Part shown: positions 1 through 7,826 of the stretch, piece by piece
How positions within the stretch are numbered: position 1 is the stretch's first letter
Layout of the letters: each line of letters starts with the position of its first letter
NCBI RefSeq assembly: GCF_014202995.1
Contig: NZ_JACHIA010000001.1
Span: 310,001 to 374,000, forward strand
DNA length: 64,000 nt
Direction: 5' to 3'
Source: Longimicrobium terrae
Lineage (GTDB): Bacteria; Gemmatimonadota; Gemmatimonadetes; Longimicrobiales; Longimicrobiaceae
Made by a program: the position numbers and the translations under genes
Notes under the pieces: model-generated
The model's input: only the letters and a program-made list of their open reading frames with translations
Databases searched by the model: none
What the model was told of the DNA's origin: nothing

Positions 1-1215
1 GCGGTGGTCCGCCTGGTGCGCGCCGCTGCGGAGGCGGAGGGGCAGACCATCTCCCACTCCCTCATGCGCCTGCTGACCAAGCTTTCCGCGCACGCAGACG
101 GCAGCGCCGGCGCGCTCCGTTCGGCGGCGGACGCGGCGCTGCGCGAGCAGGTGGAGCGGCTGGTGGAAGGGTGGGCGCTCCCCGATCCCAATCCCGAAAC
201 GTACACCCGCGCGCTGGACCTGCTCGCCGGGTCGGTGGCGGGAGAGGTGGGCGTGCTTCCCGGCCCCAACGAGCCGGACGCGGAGCGGGTGGTGCAGACG
301 GCGCTGGAGGTGGGCGCGGACGGCCCGGCGGTGCGGCGCGCGGTCACCCTCATGCTTTCCGGCGCGGCGCTCCCCCGGCTGGTGTCGCTGCTGGCGGACG
401 CGCCCGCGGGTTCCGCGCTGGCGGGGAGCGTGTGGCCGGCCGTGCTGCAGCCCGGCTCCGTCCGCGCGCTGCTGCGGGCGGGTTCCGCCGGCGCGGCGGC
501 GCTGGACGTGGTCGCCGCGCGGATCGGGGCGGACGCCATGGCCGCGCCCGTGCTGGAGGAATTGGCCGAGTCGCCGTCGCGCACGGTGCGGCGGGCGGCG
601 CTGGACCGGGCGGCGGCGCTGGGGCGCGCGGCGGTGCGGGAGATCGGGGATCGGCTGGCGGACGAGCGGTGGTACGTGGTGCGCAACCTCCTGGGGCTGC
701 TGGCGGACCTGGGGGCGCTTCCCCCGGGCGTGCCGATGGCGCCCTGGCTGCGCCACGCGGATGCGCGGGTGCGGCGGGAAGCGTTCCGCGCCGCGTTTCG
801 CGCCGGGGCGGAGCGCGAGCGCGCGCTGGGGCTGGCGCTTACGGACACGGACCCGCAGGTGCAGCGGCAGGCGCTGGCGGAGTGCGCGGCGGACTGCCCG
901 CCCGCGGTGCTCCCCCTGGTGCTGCGTCGCACGGACGACGCGGCGACGGACCCGGAGCTGCGCCTGCTGGCCATCCGCGTCCTGGGCGCCTCCGCCGACG
1001 CGCGCGCCCTGCATACGCTGCTGCGGCTGGCGGGCGCCGGCCGCACCCTGCTGGGCCGCGTGCGCCTGGCGCCGCAGTCTCCGGAAATGGTGGCCGCCGT
1101 CGCCGCGCTGCGCGCCGGGTGGAGCACCGATCCCGCCGCCGCGCCTCTCCTGGCCGCCGCGCGCAGATCCGCCGATCCCGTCCTTTCCCGCGCCCTCCTT
1201 CTCGATCCATCGTGA
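1..1215 (+). CDS. HEAT-repeat protein, 5' end outside window
   Basis: The frame is open from the first base, so the N-terminus lies outside the window; at least 404 residues are visible. The sequence is almost entirely Ala/Leu/Arg-rich alpha-helical, with recurring units such as RTVRRAALDRAAALG, DARVRREAFRAAFRAG and DPQVQRQALAECAAD spaced about 30-40 residues apart, typical of HEAT/PBS-lyase repeats. Such repeats are protein-interaction scaffolds; no catalytic motif is visible. Its stop overlaps the GTG start of the HD-GYP gene (GTGA), so the two are probably translationally coupled and may act together. The specific role is unknown. Confidence 0.8.
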   Translation, partial: AVVRLVRAAAEAEGQTISHSLMRLLTKLSAHADGSAGALRSAADAALREQVERLVEGWALPDPNPETYTRALDLLAGSVAGEVGVLPGPNEPDAERVVQTALEVGADGPAVRRAVTLMLSGAALPRLVSLLADAPAGSALAGSVWPAVLQPGSVRALLRAGSAGAAALDVVAARIGADAMAAPVLEELAESPSRTVRRAALDRAAALGRAAVREIGDRLADERWYVVRNLLGLLADLGALPPGVPMAPWLRHADARVRREAFRAAFRAGAERERALGLALTDTDPQVQRQALAECAADCPPAVLPLVLRRTDDAATDPELRLLAIRVLGASADARALHTLLRLAGAGRTLLGRVRLAPQSPEMVAAVAALRAGWSTDPAAAPLLAAARRSADPVLSRALLLDPS

Positions 1216-2450
1216 GCGATCCCGTCCGTTTTCTGACGGCCATGGCGCAGGCGATTGCCACCATGTCCCTGTACGCCGACCTGCATCCCGCGCGCAAGCG
1301 TGCCCTGGACGCGGCGTATGGGCCGCTGGCAGAGCTGCAGTCCTCCATCCCCCGCCAGTCCTTCACCTTTCTGGGGGATGAGGTGCTGCATGGCGCGCAG
1401 CCGCTGCACGAGCTTCGCCGGTGGGAGTGGAGCGCGCGGCTGGTGGCGGCCGGGGTGCAGCGGCTGGAGTTCGACGAGCCGGTGTCGCGAGAGGAATTGG
1501 AAGGGCTGCTGGATGAACTGCTGGCGCGCCTCACCCTTTCCGCCGTGGACTCGCCGGAGATGCGGCAGATGCGCCGGACGCGCATCCGCATCGGCATGGT
1601 GGGGGTGCGCGACGACACGCGGGCGGAGCCGGAGCCGGATGCCGCGCCGCTGCACTACTCGCTGATGGACGAGGTTCAGGCGGTACGCTGGATGAACGCG
1701 GACGTGGAGCAGATGCGCCCCGTTCCCGTGGCCGAGGCGGAGGCCGTCGTCCGCTCGCTTTCCGTGGCCATGCACGGCGACCAGCAGATGATTCTGCCCC
1801 TGCTGCGCCTGCGCGATCACGACGAGTACACGACGACGCATTCGATGAACGTCGCCGTGCTGACGATGGCGCTTTCCGAGTATCTGGGCTTTCCGCAGAC
1901 GGACGTGCGGGCATTCGGCGTGGCGGGGCTGCTGCACGACATCGGCAAGGTGCGCATTCCGCGCGATATCCTGAACAAGCCGGGCAAGCTGACGGAGGCG
2001 GAGCGCGCCGTCATCAACCAGCACCCGGTGGACGGGGCGCGGCTGCTGCTGGACACGGAGCGCAACCTGGAAACGGCGGCGGTGGTGGCGTACGAGCATC
2101 ACCTGATGCACGACGGGGGCGGCTACCCTTCCCTGTACTACTGCCGTTCCTGCCACTCCGCCAGCCGACTCGCGCACGTGTGCGACGTGTACGACGCGCT
2201 GCGCACGCACCGCCCCTACCGCGACGCGTGGACCTCCGCCCGGGTGCTGCAGTACATCACCGACCGCGCGGGAACGGAGTTCGATCCGGACGTGGCCACC
2301 GCGTTCGTGAGCATGATGGGAAAGTGGGAGCACCGCATCGCCGTGCTGGAGGATGAACGGCAGCCCGTCCGCGCGCCCGCGTCCCCGCCCGCGATGGACC
2401 CGCCGCCAGCCATCGTCCCGGAGATGGAGACCGCCGCGCCGGCCGCGTAG
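1212..2450 (+). CDS. HD-GYP domain protein (putative c-di-GMP phosphodiesterase)
   Basis: A 412-aa protein with a C-terminal HD-GYP domain from about residue 205 to 350. The metal-binding HD pair is in GLLHDIGKVRIP (about residue 242) and the GYP signature in YEHHLMHDGGGYP (about residue 301). HD-GYP proteins hydrolyse cyclic di-GMP or related dinucleotides. The first 190 residues are helical and show no recognised sensor domain. I chose the GTG at 1212, which overlaps the previous stop as GTGA; the reading frame extends far upstream, but only inside the HEAT gene. The second-messenger substrate is inferred from the family; the usual DGSG is DGGG here. Confidence 0.85.
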   Translation: MSDPVRFLTAMAQAIATMSLYADLHPARKRALDAAYGPLAELQSSIPRQSFTFLGDEVLHGAQPLHELRRWEWSARLVAAGVQRLEFDEPVSREELEGLLDELLARLTLSAVDSPEMRQMRRTRIRIGMVGVRDDTRAEPEPDAAPLHYSLMDEVQAVRWMNADVEQMRPVPVAEAEAVVRSLSVAMHGDQQMILPLLRLRDHDEYTTTHSMNVAVLTMALSEYLGFPQTDVRAFGVAGLLHDIGKVRIPRDILNKPGKLTEAERAVINQHPVDGARLLLDTERNLETAAVVAYEHHLMHDGGGYPSLYYCRSCHSASRLAHVCDVYDALRTHRPYRDAWTSARVLQYITDRAGTEFDPDVATAFVSMMGKWEHRIAVLEDERQPVRAPASPPAMDPPPAIVPEMETAAPAA

Positions 2451-2471
2451 CTGGGGGATCGCAGATCGTGG

Positions 2472-2499
2472 AGAGCCTTTCCGCACGCGGGGAGGCTCT
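2472..2499 (+). terminator. Candidate terminator after HD-GYP gene
   Basis: AGAGCCT and AGGCTCT arms (7 bp) with a 14-nt loop, followed by a T-containing stretch (TCGTCGTTTCT), 20 bp after the HD-GYP stop. The remaining bases up to the ltrA start at 2757 show no other gene. Confidence 0.5.
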
Positions 2500-2756
2500 T
2501 CGTCGTTTCTGTCCCGCCGTGGCGCGGCACGAGCGTCCAGCCTTTGTTCAGGCCGGATTCGTGCGTTCGCCAGCCGTTTTCTCCCGGCCCGCCCCGCGTG
2601 GCCCGGCCGGGACCGACACGGATTCGGCGCCTGTCTGATGAACGCTCCTGGTCGACCCCGCAAGCTTCCGCCGCTGGACGTGCATTCTTCTCCGGCGATG
2701 GCGGGAAACCGCATCCGTCCATCGTACACGACTTATCGCGAACGGGACGGTGCGCG

Positions 2757-3962
2757 ATGACGGGGCGGCGTTCCCGCTGGCTGCGGCCTCCCGCTCTGCG
2801 CAACGCCGAGGACACGGGGGAGCGCCACGCCACGTGGATGGAGCTGTTCTATGACCTGGTTTTCGTCGCGGCGGTGTCGCAGATCGGGAGGATGCTGCAC
2901 CACCACACCGGCGCCGCCAGCGTCCTGGCCACGGCGGCGCTGTTCGTCCCCATCTGGTGGTCGTGGATCGGTACGACGTTCTATTCGGACCGGTTCGACA
3001 CGGACGACCTGAGCGACCGGCTGCTGGTGCTGGCGCAGATGGTGGCGGCGGTGACGATGGCCATCCACGTTCACGGCGCGCTGGACGGCGGCGGGCGGGC
3101 GTTCGCGCTGGCGTACGCGTCGGGACGATGCTTTCTGGTGGTGCAGTACTTTCTGGCCATGCGGCACGTCCCCGATGCGCGCGGGCTGGCGCGGCGGTTC
3201 GCGGGCGGGTTCGCGCTGGCCGCGGGGATCTGGGCCGCATCCGCGCTGGTGGAGCCGCCGCTGCGCTTCTGGCTGTGGGGACTGGCGCTGATGGTGGACA
3301 TCGGCACGCCCATCACCAGCGGACGGCTGCACGCGGACGTCCCCACCAGCCGCACGCACCTGCCGGAGCGCTTCGGGCTCTTCATGCTCATCGTGCTGGG
3401 CGAATCCATCGTGGGCGTGGTGTCGGCGCTGGCGACGGACGCGCCGAGCGCCACCGCGGTGCGCACCGGGGTGATGGGGATGCTGATGGCGTTCGGGCTC
3501 TGGTGGATCTACTTCGAGAACCTGGACGGCGCGGCGGTGCACGCCGTGCGCGAAGAAGGGCGCACCGGGCGATACCACCTGTGGCTGTACGCGCACCTGC
3601 CGCTGGCCGCCGGGCTCACGGCGACCGCCGCGGGGATCCGCCTCGCTGTCACCACGCGATCCACCGCCGCGGTGGACCCGGCGGACCGATGGATTCTGTG
3701 CGGCGGCTACGCGCTTTGTCTGCTGGGGATCGGCCTGGTGAACCTGGGCGAGCCCGGCGCGGAAGGGCAGCGGCGCTCGCGGCGCAAGCTGATGTGGCGG
3801 CTGGCGGGTGCCGGTGGGGCGCTGGCCGTGGGCGCGCTCACGACGGGCGAGCGGCCGGGGATCGTGGCGGGCGCGCTGGCGGTGATCGGGATCGCGCAGA
3901 TCATCACCGATCCGCCCAACTGGCGGCACCACGAGCAGGCGCTGGAGATCGGGGGCGAGTAG
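2757..3962 (+). CDS. ltrA: Low temperature requirement A (LtrA) family membrane protein
   Basis: A 401-aa polytopic membrane protein. The family signature near the N-terminus is clear: RHATWMELFYDLVFVAAVSQ, followed by a dozen or so hydrophobic segments through the whole length, for example FGLFMLIVLGESIVGVVSAL. LtrA was named from a Listeria gene needed for growth at low temperature; its biochemical function is unsettled. The start is the ATG at 2757 (MTGRRSRW), which gives the usual family N-terminus; the open frame upstream is proline/arginine-rich and not convincing. It is monocistronic, between terminator-like hairpins. Confidence 0.85.
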   Translation: MTGRRSRWLRPPALRNAEDTGERHATWMELFYDLVFVAAVSQIGRMLHHHTGAASVLATAALFVPIWWSWIGTTFYSDRFDTDDLSDRLLVLAQMVAAVTMAIHVHGALDGGGRAFALAYASGRCFLVVQYFLAMRHVPDARGLARRFAGGFALAAGIWAASALVEPPLRFWLWGLALMVDIGTPITSGRLHADVPTSRTHLPERFGLFMLIVLGESIVGVVSALATDAPSATAVRTGVMGMLMAFGLWWIYFENLDGAAVHAVREEGRTGRYHLWLYAHLPLAAGLTATAAGIRLAVTTRSTAAVDPADRWILCGGYALCLLGIGLVNLGEPGAEGQRRSRRKLMWRLAGAGGALAVGALTTGERPGIVAGALAVIGIAQIITDPPNWRHHEQALEIGGE

Positions 3963-4397
3963 GATTTCGGCATGAGGATGGATGAGGATGGATGAGGGAT
4001 GAGGGTGGGGGATGGCGGTCTATCCGTGGCGCTACCTCCTGAGCGGATGAATCCGCCGCTCGAACAGCGCAAAGCCCCGACACCGGCCGCTGGCGCGTCC
4101 GGTTCGGGGCTTCAACTGCATTGGGGATTACGTCGCGGCCACGGTCCGCGGAGGCGGACATCGTGTGTTTCGAGGCGCGGTTTCAACCGCCGGACGGAAC
4201 TCCGCCGCCCCGCGGGAACCCGGCCCGCATCGGATCGCCTTCCGCACGAACCTCATCCCGCATCGGAACCTGCGGGCGAATCTGATTCCGCATGGGATCG
4301 CCCTCTACCTGTGCCTCACCTCAGACGTTCATCGGACGTTCATCGGCGATGAGGCGAGCGATCAGGCGTCAGGTGAAGCCGGCACCCGGTGCGATGA
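3963..4397. other. Intergenic region with short tandem repeat
   Basis: A gap between convergent genes. It starts with a GATGAGGAT-type direct repeat (about 3971-4012), then a strong hairpin at 4072-4112. The rest (4113-4397) contains CATCGG/GCATGG-like direct repeats and no credible gene. Confidence 0.6.
4072..4112. terminator. Terminator-like hairpin between convergent genes
   Basis: AAGCCCCGACACCGG pairs with CCGGTTCGGGGCTT around a short loop. It lies downstream of both ltrA (plus) and the DUF5916 gene (minus). There is no long T-tract. Confidence 0.5.
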
Positions 4398-7055
4398 TCA
4401 CCGGATGGGGATCCAGTACGACATCTTGAGCGCGAGCACGTTGTCGCCACGGGCGCCAAAGGTATCGCCCAGCGCGCCGAATCCCACGTTGTTCCCGCCC
4501 AGTTCGCTCGCCGAGCGGTCCTGCTGCCAGACGAGAAAGAACGTGCTTCCCGGCCGCCACTCCCACCGCATCACCGCGTTGCTGCGGAACGAGCGGATGG
4601 TGAAATCGCTGGCGATCTGCTGGCGGTCCAGCTCCCCGTCCCCATCCTCGTCCGCATCGCCGACAAAGAAGTGCTCGCCGCGCTCGCTCACCACGCGGCC
4701 GCCGGTTCCGTCCAGCCGCAGCGCGCCCGGCGCGCGCAGCTGGCCGAAGCTCTCGTACCGTCCGTTGGCGGCAAACGGCTCCATGTAGAACTCCAGCGAC
4801 AGGTCCGGCGTGAACAGGTAGTTCAGCCGCGTCGCCGCGGAGACGATGGTTTGATCGACCGAAGCAAAGGTGTAGCGCCGCCCGTAGGTGGCGTCCGGCC
4901 CACCGGGGAGGGAGGCGACGTACTGCCGCGGGTCCGTCATCCGCCTCCACAGCGGCTCTACCGAAAGCTGCCACCGCGGTCCCGGGCGCGCCGACAGCGC
5001 GGTGGTGAACAGCAGGTACTTCGATCCTTCTTCGCCGCGCCCGACCGTCACCTGCCCCGACGCGCGCGTCATCCAACTTTCCGGCATTCCTACCGCCGCA
5101 ATCGCCCGCCACGAAGCCGGCGTTCCCGCCAGCGGCCCGCCGCGCGTGTAGGAATCGCTCAACGCGCGCATGTCCTTCCACGCGATCAGCGTCGTCGTCC
5201 AGAAGCTCTTCCACGTGAAGCGCATGTCCGTGCGCAGCGCGCTGAAGGTGCGCGTCCGCCCGAAGTTCCACGTGTTCTCCGACGTCAGGCCGATGTCGTA
5301 GCGGCGAAACAGCTTGCCGGGCTGCGTTTCGCGGTAGCGCAGGTTGCCGTAGCCGAACACCTCGTCCGCGCGCCCCATGAATCCGGCGTCGTTCAGCTCC
5401 AGCCCCGGCGACTGGCCGCTGGCCTGCGCCACCCACAGCCAATGCCTGCCGCTTTCCCGCGCCACCTGCAGCTGCGCCGTGTATCCGCCCAGCGACGTGC
5501 GCGACGGGTCCACGCGCACGTAGTCCTGGTCCGGCCGTTGAAAGAAGCGCACGCTGGAACGCTGGTTCCGCAGTAGCGCCAGCGAATCGCCCGCGACGTA
5601 GCTGAACCCCGCGTAGCCGCTGACCGAATATTCCCCGCCACGAAAGCGCAGATTCCAGTCGCCGCCGCCGGCCAGCGCGTCTCGGTTCAGCAGCTGCGCC
5701 AGGGGCTCGTCATCCTCCATGTCGCGATGCACGGCGGTAAGCAGCACCCCCGCGGTGGACTGGCTGGCGCCGAACTCCTGCTGCGCGCGCGCCACGCCGT
5801 ACCCGGTGCGCGGCGCGACGCGGACGCGGTCGAACCCGTCTCCCGCCACGTCGAAGCCGCGGGCGTACGCATCGTCCGTCACCGCCGCCAGCGCGCCGAC
5901 GGAGGTGCCGGTCGATAGCCGCCCCGTCAGCTTTGCCGCGCCCAGAATGGCGCTGTTGCGCGGCCACTGCTGAAAGTCGCCCGCCACTTCCAGCCTGGAG
6001 AGCGCCACATCCGGAATGCCGCCGATGCGGCGCGAGTAGAAATACTCCGGACCGCTTCCCGCCAGCAGCTGCTTTCCTTCGATGAAGAACGGCCGCCGCT
6101 CGTCGAAGTAGGCCTCGTACGCGGACAGGTTCACCTGCGCGGGGTCCAGCTCCACCTGGCCGAAGTCGGGATTCACCGTTCCCTCCAGCGTCAGATTGGG
6201 GCCCACGCCCATCTTGAGGTCCGCACCGACCCGCGCTTCCAGCGTGCTGCCGTCGTCAAAGGGATTGCCTGCGCCCGGCGCGCCCGTGAACGTGCCGGAA
6301 CTCGCCACGTACGGCAGGATCTCCGCGCGCCGTGCCGGGCGGATGCCGCGAATGCCCGTCAGCGTGCCGAAGCGCGACGCCCAGCCGGTCTCCTGCGTGG
6401 GAACGGCGATCCAGAACACGTCTTCCTGCGTACCGGGATTCCACCGGTCCACGTTCAATCCCCACGTCTGCTCGTCGCGCGCGTTGAAGCGAAGCTGGCT
6501 GAAAGGGATGCGCATTTCCGCCGTCCATCCCAGCGAATCGCGGCTGACCTCGGCCTGCCACACCGGATCGAACGACAGGTCCAGGTCGTACTCGTCGTCG
6601 CGCGCGTGGTACCAGTCCATCCGCGTTCCCGCGGCGGTCACGCCAAAGCTGTACGCGGTGCGGCGGTCCAGGTACGTGTCCAGCGAAATCCACACGTGCT
6701 CGGCCGCGGCGCCGTTGTCGCGCCGGCTGACGGGCGCGCGGATGGCGGCGGGATCGCGGGAGAACATGCGCGCCGCCACGTACAGCGCGTGATCGTCATA
6801 CACGAAGCGCAGTTCCGTGCGATCCGTCGGCGCGGCACCCTCGTTGGGCTGCTTCTGCACGAAATCCGACATCACGGGTGCGGCCGCCCAGGCCGCGTCG
6901 TCCAGCACGCCGTCCACAGTGGGCACGCGGCCCTGCAGCCGGACGGCGCGGATCTCCTTGCGCGGCGCCGTCGTGCGTGCCGAGTCAGGCGTCTGCGCCC
7001 ATCCGCTGGCGGCAAACAGCAAGGCGGGGAGGACGACGAGCAGTGTGCGAATCAC
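4398..7055 (-). CDS. Secreted DUF5916 / CBM9-like carbohydrate-binding family protein
   Basis: An 885-aa protein. An N-terminal signal peptide (VIRTLLVVLPALLFAASGWA) is followed by a CBM9-like beta-sandwich at about residues 35-230 with the typical VPTVDGVLDDAAWAAAP opening. A long DUF5916 region comes next, and the C-terminus ends in YWIPIR, an aromatic end typical of beta-barrel outer-membrane proteins. Phrases such as FGQVELDPAQVNLSAYE and FDERRPFFIEGKQLL are characteristic of this family in Bacteroidota and Gemmatimonadota. I set the start at GTG 7055 because GGAGG lies six bases upstream and the signal peptide begins there; ATG 7088 is an alternative. Function is unknown; a role in envelope uptake or binding of glycans is inferred only. 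Confidence 0.85.
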   Translation of the reverse strand: MIRTLLVVLPALLFAASGWAQTPDSARTTAPRKEIRAVRLQGRVPTVDGVLDDAAWAAAPVMSDFVQKQPNEGAAPTDRTELRFVYDDHALYVAARMFSRDPAAIRAPVSRRDNGAAAEHVWISLDTYLDRRTAYSFGVTAAGTRMDWYHARDDEYDLDLSFDPVWQAEVSRDSLGWTAEMRIPFSQLRFNARDEQTWGLNVDRWNPGTQEDVFWIAVPTQETGWASRFGTLTGIRGIRPARRAEILPYVASSGTFTGAPGAGNPFDDGSTLEARVGADLKMGVGPNLTLEGTVNPDFGQVELDPAQVNLSAYEAYFDERRPFFIEGKQLLAGSGPEYFYSRRIGGIPDVALSRLEVAGDFQQWPRNSAILGAAKLTGRLSTGTSVGALAAVTDDAYARGFDVAGDGFDRVRVAPRTGYGVARAQQEFGASQSTAGVLLTAVHRDMEDDEPLAQLLNRDALAGGGDWNLRFRGGEYSVSGYAGFSYVAGDSLALLRNQRSSVRFFQRPDQDYVRVDPSRTSLGGYTAQLQVARESGRHWLWVAQASGQSPGLELNDAGFMGRADEVFGYGNLRYRETQPGKLFRRYDIGLTSENTWNFGRTRTFSALRTDMRFTWKSFWTTTLIAWKDMRALSDSYTRGGPLAGTPASWRAIAAVGMPESWMTRASGQVTVGRGEEGSKYLLFTTALSARPGPRWQLSVEPLWRRMTDPRQYVASLPGGPDATYGRRYTFASVDQTIVSAATRLNYLFTPDLSLEFYMEPFAANGRYESFGQLRAPGALRLDGTGGRVVSERGEHFFVGDADEDGDGELDRQQIASDFTIRSFRSNAVMRWEWRPGSTFFLVWQQDRSASELGGNNVGFGALGDTFGARGDNVLALKMSYWIPIR

Positions 7056-7087
7056 GATCGCCTCCAGGGCGGATGAGGAGCGTTGCA

Positions 7088-7103
7088 TGCTAAACAGTTA
7101 GCA
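7088..7103. promoter_or_regulatory. Perfect dyad upstream of DUF5916 gene
   Basis: TGCTAA and TTAGCA arms separated by four bases form an AT-rich island in GC-rich DNA, 33 bp upstream of the GTG start. This is the size and position expected of a repressor operator. The cognate regulator is not known. Confidence 0.4.
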
Positions 7104-7183
7104 CTCTCCCGCGGAACACGGGTCAGATTGCCTGGTTGATGTGCCGCGCGATGGATTCGCGGGCGGATGGATCGATCTGGAGG

Positions 7184-7217
7184 CCGGACCGCGCGGGGTC
7201 GAACCCGCGCGGTCCGG
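7184..7217 (-). terminator. Strong hairpin downstream of small lipoprotein gene
   Basis: Perfect 14-bp arms (CCGGACCGCGCGGG / CCCGCGCGGTCCGG) with a 6-nt loop, about 85 bp after the end of the BlaI-M56-lipoprotein operon. No T-tract, so termination efficiency is uncertain. Confidence 0.5.
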
Positions 7218-7300
7218 ATCAGCGGCGGCGCGAAGCGCGGATCAGCCGGTCAGCGGCGGCTTCCGGCGCGCGACTGCCGCTGCCCGTCATCACCGCGGAT

Positions 7301-7747
7301 CTACGCGGTCACGCGCAGGGCCATGGGCACGCCGCCGCGCGACGGGATGTAGCTGACGCGCCGCTCCACGCCCAGCCCGGCTTCGCCGGCCGCGCGCATC
7401 ACCATATCGCGCGCCCAGTTGCGCGCCACCGCGTCCATCTCCTGCTCGCGCCCGTCCACGGAGTACGTGACGCGCACGCCCCCATCCTCCCCGCGAGTGA
7501 ACTCGACGTGGCGGGTGGAGAGGAGTCCGGATTCGTCGATCAGCAGCCGCCCGCCCGGCCCGACGGCTTCCACCCAGTCACCCGTCGCGTTGACCGCCAC
7601 GGAGCCGCGGACAGCCACTTCCAGCCGCTGGTCATCCGTCGTCTCTACCATCCGTGTTTCCTGGATCGCTGCCCGCTGGCTGTAAACGGGGGAGCAGGCC
7701 AGCAGGGCGCCCAGCAGCGGGGCGGCGAGAGAAAGCATTCGGTTCAT
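7301..7747 (-). CDS. Small lipoprotein, paralogue of the M56 peptidase C-terminal domain
   Basis: A 148-aa protein beginning MNRMLSLAAPLLGALLAC, a signal peptide with a plausible lipobox (LLAC) and an alternative signal-peptidase I site after VYS. The mature part has alternating strands, including WVEAVGPGGRLLIDES and VRVTYSVDGREQEMD. These match the C-terminal segment of the neighbouring M56 protein (IQRIGAGGRLVVEERVDG, FTYTVDGQSRPFNQ) in order and spacing. I infer a duplicated periplasmic or extracytoplasmic domain. Start ATG 7747 has GGGAG seven bases upstream; the frame upstream runs into the dyad motif. No enzymatic motif is visible. Confidence 0.7.
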   Translation of the reverse strand: MNRMLSLAAPLLGALLACSPVYSQRAAIQETRMVETTDDQRLEVAVRGSVAVNATGDWVEAVGPGGRLLIDESGLLSTRHVEFTRGEDGGVRVTYSVDGREQEMDAVARNWARDMVMRAAGEAGLGVERRVSYIPSRGGVPMALRVTA

Positions 7748-7761
7748 CTGGACGATCTCCC

Positions 7762-7787
7762 TCAAAGGTTGAAAAATCAGCACTTGC
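7762..7787. promoter_or_regulatory. Second copy of the blaI dyad motif
   Basis: GAAAAATCAGCACTTG (7771-7786) matches 15 of 16 bases of the right arm and centre of the dyad in front of the BlaI gene (10383-10398). The left arm here is degenerate (7 of 11 pair). It lies 15 bp upstream of the small lipoprotein start, a probable BlaI operator. Confidence 0.55.
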
Positions 7788-7826
7788 ACGCGAAAGAACG
7801 CCGGGCGCACGGGCCCGGCGGGTACA

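Noticed and set aside
7088-7110. CIRCE element
   Set aside because: TTAGCACTC matches one half of CIRCE, but the spaced inverse GAGTGCTAA is absent.
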